15,761 nt of DNA, taken from the NCBI GenBank assembly GCA_028870815.1, contig JAGWOU010000008.1:1-15761 (forward strand). Direction: 5' to 3'. A program made the position numbers and the translations under genes. The stretch comes from Rhodospirillales bacterium (GTDB taxonomy: Bacteria; Pseudomonadota; Alphaproteobacteria; Acetobacterales; Acetobacteraceae). Positions 15,011 to 15,761 of this stretch are shown in pieces (the stretch's first letter is position 1; each line of letters starts with the position of its first letter). The notes under the pieces were generated by a model, which was given only the letters and a program-made list of their open reading frames with translations, did not search any database and was not told where the DNA came from.

Positions 15011-15445
15011 ATGTCCCTGCCTTTCTCCCTGCCGGATTGGATGCCAGGATGGCTGGCCCTCGCGCTGGCCGTGCCGGTCTTGCTTTGGCTGCTGGCTTTC
15101 CTGATGGTGCCTTTCAGTGTGTTCGGCGTGAAGGCGCGGCTAGAGTCCCTGGAAGGCGAACTTGAATCGCTGCATGAGGAGTTGCGCATTATGCAGATGC
15201 GGGCCGCTGGCGTCATCTCCACCCCGGTGCGCAGCCTGGACCCTTATGACGATGTGCCGCATTTCGGCCAGCTTAAGCGCGGCCGCACCCCGCCCGATCC
15301 CGAGGAGCCGCAGCCGCAAGCGCGCCCGCCTATTCCAACGCCGGACCCGCGCAGCTTTGCGGCACGGGACTACCCGGCCGCGCGCGAACGGCAAGCTCCG
15401 CCTCCACAGCCGCGCCCGCGCCGCACCGAGCCGCGGCTGGACTGA
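15011..15445 (+). CDS. Small membrane-anchored protein, function unknown
   Basis: A 144-residue protein that I cannot assign to a named family. One membrane span (about residues 14-36, WLALALAVPVLLWLLAFL) is followed by a charged helix that could form a short coiled coil (KARLESLEGELESLHEELRIMQMR, split over residues 41-64). The rest is a disordered-looking tail rich in Pro, Arg and Gln. The short N-terminus and the positive residues after the span suggest a cytoplasmic tail. AGGAG (14997-15001) is 9 bases from the ATG at 15011 and only 3 from the in-frame ATG at 15005, so I prefer the later start. It lies 23 bp after purH and is probably on the same transcript. The plan (one span plus coiled coil) resembles small scaffold proteins, but no function can be claimed. 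Confidence 0.75.
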   Translation: MSLPFSLPDWMPGWLALALAVPVLLWLLAFLMVPFSVFGVKARLESLEGELESLHEELRIMQMRAAGVISTPVRSLDPYDDVPHFGQLKRGRTPPDPEEPQPQARPPIPTPDPRSFAARDYPAARERQAPPPQPRPRRTEPRLD

Positions 15446-15456
15446 CGCGAACGCTA

Positions 15457-15476
15457 TGTGGTATTAAATTACCACA
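15457..15476. repeat. Perfect inverted repeat between the purH operon and rplM
   Basis: TGTGGTA and TACCACA form a perfect 7-bp dyad around TTAAAT. It begins 11 bp after the stop of the small membrane-protein gene and ends 11 bp before the rplM -35. No T-run follows (CACTAAAG), so it is not a classical intrinsic terminator for the purH transcript. The symmetry and AT-rich centre would suit a dimeric repressor or activator site next to the rplM promoter. Either role is inference. Confidence 0.55.
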
Positions 15477-15487
15477 CACTAAAGCTC

Positions 15488-15516
15488 TTGACCTTCTTGC
15501 CCGGTTTTATCATAAG
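15488..15516 (+). promoter_or_regulatory. Probable rplM promoter
   Basis: TTGACC (15488-15493) and CATAAG (15511-15516) are 17 bp apart, a good sigma-70-type arrangement. Transcription would start near 15523, about 20 bp before the rplM ATG. The L13 gene is usually the start of an L13-S9 operon, which fits a dedicated promoter here. Confidence 0.6.
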
Positions 15517-15542
15517 CCGCCGACTATTCTTTGGGTGAGCAT

Positions 15543-15761
15543 ATGAAAACGACGATTTCCATCAAGCCCGCGGACGTGAAGAAGGACTGGGTCCTGATTG
15601 ACGCCCAAGGGCTGATCCTGGGCCGCCTCGCCGCGATCGTGGCCAACCGCCTGCGCGGCAAACACCAGGCGATCTTTACCCCGCATGTCGATTGCGGGGA
15701 CAACATCATCATTGTCAACGCTGACAAGGTGAAGGTGACCGGCAAGAAGGCGGAAGATTCC
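15543..15761 (+). CDS. rplM: 50S ribosomal protein L13, 3' partial
   Basis: The first 73 codons of ribosomal protein L13, an early-assembling component of the large subunit; the gene runs off the end of the window. Visible are WVLIDAQGLILGRLAAIVANRLRG (about residues 16-39), matching the family core WxxxDAxGxxLGRLA, then HQAIFTPHVDCGDNIIIVNADKV, where GDxVIVxNAxK is the L13 signature region, and VTGKKAEDS. Family length is about 145-155, so roughly half is present. The N-terminal extension MKTTISIKP is common in alphaproteobacteria. The ATG at 15543 is preceded by GGGTGAG at a short distance. rpsI (S9) is expected next. It probably has its own promoter. Confidence 0.95.
   Translation, partial: MKTTISIKPADVKKDWVLIDAQGLILGRLAAIVANRLRGKHQAIFTPHVDCGDNIIIVNADKVKVTGKKAEDS

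Overview
The window is a dense, GC-rich stretch of bacterial chromosome made almost entirely of housekeeping and cell-envelope genes. It fits an alphaproteobacterium, most likely of the Acetobacteraceae (Rhodospirillales). The grounds are the hopanoid transporter HpnN, the cluster rsmB-rpe-heparinase-like gene-purH, the strong G/C bias at third codon positions and the character of PheT. The assignment rests on gene content and sequence style, not on a database search. I saw no insertion sequence, phage gene, CRISPR array or toxin-antitoxin pair.

Layout. Positions 2-2170 hold the 3' nine-tenths of pheT (+). Convergent with it is a minus-strand group, yggT (5305-4997), hpnN (4951-2369) and a small ribbon-helix-helix protein gene (2385-2167). 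The last gene overlaps both hpnN and the stop codon of pheT. A complete tRNA-Ala(CGC) gene lies at 5430-5505 (+). A ketopantoate reductase gene of the panE family (6409-5519, -) converges with the tRNA and is divergent from rsmB (6495-7721, +). Then come rpe, a heparinase II/III-like gene and galE in tight succession (4-bp overlap, then a 3-bp gap), a family-4 glycosyltransferase gene and a creA-family gene that overlaps it by 4 bp. A small putative lipoprotein gene (13142-12795, -) faces creA. Its upstream region is shared with purH (13431-14987, +). After purH come a small single-span membrane protein gene and the first 73 codons of rplM.

The most informative non-coding element is at about 13333-13400, just before the GTG start of purH. 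It carries the sequence and pairing hallmarks of the ZTP/ZMP riboswitch (pfl motif): the GTGACTGGCG block, a short hairpin, the GGGGAGC block and a distal CGCCTGGGC. PurH consumes ZMP (AICAR), so the sensor and its target gene match. A competing pairing between the aptamer and the purH ribosome-binding site suggests control of translation. Two perfect inverted repeats, upstream of yggT and upstream of rplM, are candidate operators or RNA hairpins.

How the genes work together. pheT, the tRNA gene, rsmB and rplM serve translation. rpe, panE and purH serve central metabolism (pentose phosphate, pantothenate/CoA, purines). hpnN, galE, the glycosyltransferase gene and perhaps the heparinase-like gene serve the envelope and surface polysaccharide. 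No clearly undescribed multi-gene system is visible. The leads most worth following are the proposed switching mechanism at purH, the divergent heparinase-like protein without an evident signal peptide, and the RHH protein at the end of the hopanoid-transporter operon.
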